Source: Agrobacterium vitis
GTDB lineage: Bacteria; Pseudomonadota; Alphaproteobacteria; Rhizobiales; Rhizobiaceae
Direction of reading: 5' to 3'
Length of the DNA stretch: 64,000 bases
NCBI RefSeq assembly: GCF_013337045.2
Contig: NZ_CP118260.1
Span: 682,001 to 746,000, forward strand
Positions 61,962 to 64,000 of the stretch are shown here, one piece after another. The translations under genes and the position numbers were made by a program. The number at the start of each line of letters is the position of its first letter. The stretch's first letter is position 1. The notes under the pieces are model-generated. The model saw only the letters and a list, made by a program, of their open reading frames with translations, made no database searches and was not told the origin of the DNA.

Positions 61962-62042
61962 TCAACTGCTCCGTGCCACACGATCTTCTTCGCGAAAGAC
62001 TTGAACGGGCACCTATCCTCGTGCTTTATAATGACTGCAACC

Positions 62043-62082
62043 AAGTCATATCATGATTTCTGGCGAAGTCATATTATGATTT
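62043..62082. promoter_or_regulatory. tandem operator-like repeat between kdgD and the GntR gene
   Basis: AAGTCATATCATGATTT (62043-62059) and AAGTCATATTATGATTT (62066-62082) match at 16 of 17 positions, spaced 23 bp centre to centre, about two helical turns. Each core is nearly symmetric (TCATATnATGA). They are placed to let the FadR-type regulator control both divergent operons. Confidence 0.65.
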
Positions 62083-62142
62083 AAAACACCTGTCCAGTCG
62101 AATTCCGTTCAATATTTGCCCTATCCCTTTATGGAGATTTCC

Positions 62143-62883
62143 ATGGCCAAAGCCCCATCGCCGAGTGAAGCACAGCGCAAGCCAAGGCTGGCCGAAAGCG
62201 TCATCGAAGCCTTGCGTGCCGATATTGTTGGCGGACGACTAGCGCTCGGCACGCAATTGCCGACCGAACCGGGGCTGATCGAGCGGTTCGGGGTCAGCCG
62301 CACGGTGATCCGCGAGGCGCTAGCCGAGCTTCGGGCTGCCGGTCTTGTCGATGCCCGTCAGGGCAAGGGGGTGTTTGTCGTTGATGACCTGCCCGGACAG
62401 GAAATGCGCCTCAGCACGGAAGAGCAGCGTAGCATTCCGAAAACCTTGGAAATGCTGGAATTCAGGGTGGCGATCGAGACTGAAGCCGCAGCGCTGGCCG
62501 CCGTGCGCCGCTCTTCGGCGCAGGAATACGAGATCCGGGCGGCCAATGAGGTGATGGCGGATCTTGTCGCCGAAAAGGCGCCGACCTCCAAGGCGGATTT
62601 CGATTTTCACCTGGCCATCGCCCGGGCGACCAATAACAGCTATTATCTGAGCGCCATGCAAAGCTTTGGTCCGCAAGCCATTCCGCGCTCCAACCTGCCC
62701 AACCTGGCCTCTTCACGCAGCGAAACCTATCTTTCGCAAGTGGTGGAGGAGCATGGTCGGATTGCCGATGCCATTTCCAGTCAGGACCCGCAAGGTGCGC
62801 GGGCCGCCATGCGCGAGCATATCGAGAAATCCCAGGAGCGGCATCGGGCGCTGGCCCGAAATCTGCGCAAGGAGGGCGGCTGA
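62143..62883 (+). CDS. GntR/FadR-family regulator (FCD domain)
   Basis: I use the ATG at 62143, which has GGAG 8 nt upstream; earlier starts (62131 or a TTG) are poorer. The 246-residue protein has a GntR winged helix (LPTEPGLIERFGVSRTVIREALAELRAAGLV) and an FCD ligand domain (EFRVAIETEAAALAA, DFDFHLAIARATNN with metal-binding His/Asp, EHGRIADAISSQDPQGARAAMREHI). It is divergent from kdgD, so the effector is likely a sugar acid such as an aldarate or keto-deoxy acid. Confidence 0.9.
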   Translation: MAKAPSPSEAQRKPRLAESVIEALRADIVGGRLALGTQLPTEPGLIERFGVSRTVIREALAELRAAGLVDARQGKGVFVVDDLPGQEMRLSTEEQRSIPKTLEMLEFRVAIETEAAALAAVRRSSAQEYEIRAANEVMADLVAEKAPTSKADFDFHLAIARATNNSYYLSAMQSFGPQAIPRSNLPNLASSRSETYLSQVVEEHGRIADAISSQDPQGARAAMREHIEKSQERHRALARNLRKEGG

Positions 62884-62965
62884 GGCACATTGATGTTTGC
62901 GCTTCTGCTTTCCTATCCTCTATGGTCTTGGTATTGCGTCGCAAAATAATGAAAAGGCAGGTTTT

Positions 62966-64000
62966 ATGACCAGAGAGAGATTCATTCGCAATGCGTCCGA
63001 TTATGCGCTTGGCGGCAAGCTGACGGATGATCTGGCCCGGCTTATAGCGCGCCGCTCGGTCAGCCAGTCGGAAGGCAGGCCGGAGGATCTTCATGCCTAT
63101 CTGGTGGAGGATATTCAGCCGCTGCTGTCGTCCCTGGGCTTTGCCACGGAGATTTTCGCCAATCCGCGAGAGAATGGCGCGCCGCTTTTGATCGCCAGCC
63201 TGATCGAGGACGCCAGCCTGCCGACCGTGCTGATCTATGGGCATGGCGATGTCTGTAATGGCGAGGCGCATCGCTGGCGCGACGGGCTCGACCCTTTCGT
63301 GCTGCATCAGGAGGGGGATAAGCTTTACGGGCGCGGCACGGCGGATAACAAGATCCAGCATCTCATCAATATCAAGGCGCTGGAACTGATTTTGAAGGAG
63401 AAGGGCAAGCTCGGCTTCAACGTCAAGATCATCCTGGAAATGGCCGAGGAAACCGGCTCCTACGGTTTGCGTGAGTTTTTCCAGGCCAAGCGCGAAGCCC
63501 TTGCCGCCGATGTGCTGATCGCATCCGATGGGCCGCGATTGGCGGCTGACACGCCAACCATGTTCATGGGCTCACGCGGCGGATTTGCCTTCAACCTCAA
63601 CGTTACCTTGCGCGATGGCGATCACCATTCCGGCAATTTCGGTGGGTTGCTGGCAGACCCGGCGATCATTCTCGCTCATGCCATTGCCACGATTGTCGAT
63701 GCGCGTGGCCAGATCCAGATACCGGAATGGCTGCCGACCAGTCTTACCCCTGATATTCGCGCTGCCCTCAAAGACCTGCCGCCCCGCAAGCATGACGCGG
63801 ACTGGGGGCAGGCAGATCTGACACCGTCCGAGCGGGTCTTCGGCTGGAATTCCATGGCGGTTCTGGCCATATCCTCGGGCAATATCAACGCGCCGCAAAA
63901 TGCCATTGCCGGATCGGCGCGCGCCACCTGCCAACTGCGGTTCGTGGTGGGAACGGATATGGAGGGCATTCTGCCTGCCCTGCGCCGCCATCTCGATGCC
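62966..64000 (+). CDS. M20-family peptidase, 3' end outside the window
   Basis: The frame from 62966 is open to the last base (345 codons so far). It shows M20 features: IYGHGDVCNGE (metal His and Asp), YGRGTADNKIQH, EMAEETGSYGL (catalytic Glu) and a lid region with DHHSGNFGG. It resembles dipeptidase or hydantoinase/acetylase-type members of M20/M25/M40. The start has AAAGGCAGG before the ATG. It lies downstream of the GntR gene by 82 nt, so it may belong to the same regulon. Confidence 0.85.
   Translation, partial: MTRERFIRNASDYALGGKLTDDLARLIARRSVSQSEGRPEDLHAYLVEDIQPLLSSLGFATEIFANPRENGAPLLIASLIEDASLPTVLIYGHGDVCNGEAHRWRDGLDPFVLHQEGDKLYGRGTADNKIQHLINIKALELILKEKGKLGFNVKIILEMAEETGSYGLREFFQAKREALAADVLIASDGPRLAADTPTMFMGSRGGFAFNLNVTLRDGDHHSGNFGGLLADPAIILAHAIATIVDARGQIQIPEWLPTSLTPDIRAALKDLPPRKHDADWGQADLTPSERVFGWNSMAVLAISSGNINAPQNAIAGSARATCQLRFVVGTDMEGILPALRRHLDA

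Overview
The window looks like a chromosomal segment of a Rhizobiaceae bacterium (Agrobacterium/Allorhizobium/Rhizobium type). The basis is gene content: a pccB-pccA plus single-subunit methylmalonyl-CoA mutase cluster, an Agrobacterium-like uronate dehydrogenase, an Opp-family transporter with a fused double ATPase, and high-GC coding sequence. The genus is an inference, not a measurement.

Positions 1 to about 31,920 hold most of a Mu-like transposable prophage lying on the minus strand, so phage gene order runs right to left. The immunity end is at about 31.9 kb: an S24-type repressor and two small passenger genes on the plus strand, then divergently a Ner-like regulator, a ParB-like protein, MuA-type transposase and MuB-type ATPase. 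A long run of small, tightly overlapping early genes follows (DUF3164, gp16/GemA and others), then an adenine-methyltransferase/ASCH pair and a Mor-like activator. The late region holds a lysis block (GH19 endolysin, two small membrane proteins, nested Rz/Rz1 spanins), packaging and head genes (gp27, gp28, gp29, F, I protease, decoration protein, T capsid) and a long-tail (siphovirus-like) tail block with a -1 frameshift chaperone pair and a large tape measure protein. The distal tail end of the phage lies beyond the left edge. The right phage terminus cuts the last codons of a host cupin gene.

From 31.9 to 50 kb is host DNA: the truncated cupin gene, an ArgE-like deacetylase, a TetR regulator divergent from an RND efflux pair, and propionyl-CoA carboxylase beta and alpha genes separated by two paralogous genes of unknown function. 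A ParDE toxin-antitoxin pair, methylmalonyl-CoA mutase (together with Pcc, the propionyl-CoA to succinyl-CoA route) and a MarR-FUSC-DUF1656-HlyD aromatic-acid-type efflux operon follow.

From 50 to 64 kb lies a sugar-acid catabolic region. A fumarylacetoacetate-hydrolase-family enzyme and an SDR (probable L-fuconate-type pathway) come first, then a stand-alone carrier-like/thioesterase protein. Next is an apparent operon of uronate dehydrogenase, SMP-30 lactonase, a dipeptide/oligosaccharide-type ABC transporter and 5-dehydro-4-deoxyglucarate dehydratase. It is divergent from a GntR/FadR regulator with a tandem operator-like repeat. An M20 peptidase runs off the right edge. I see no rRNA, tRNA, CRISPR array or insertion sequence. 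The only stretch over 300 bases without a gene is 10,551-10,916, inside the prophage.
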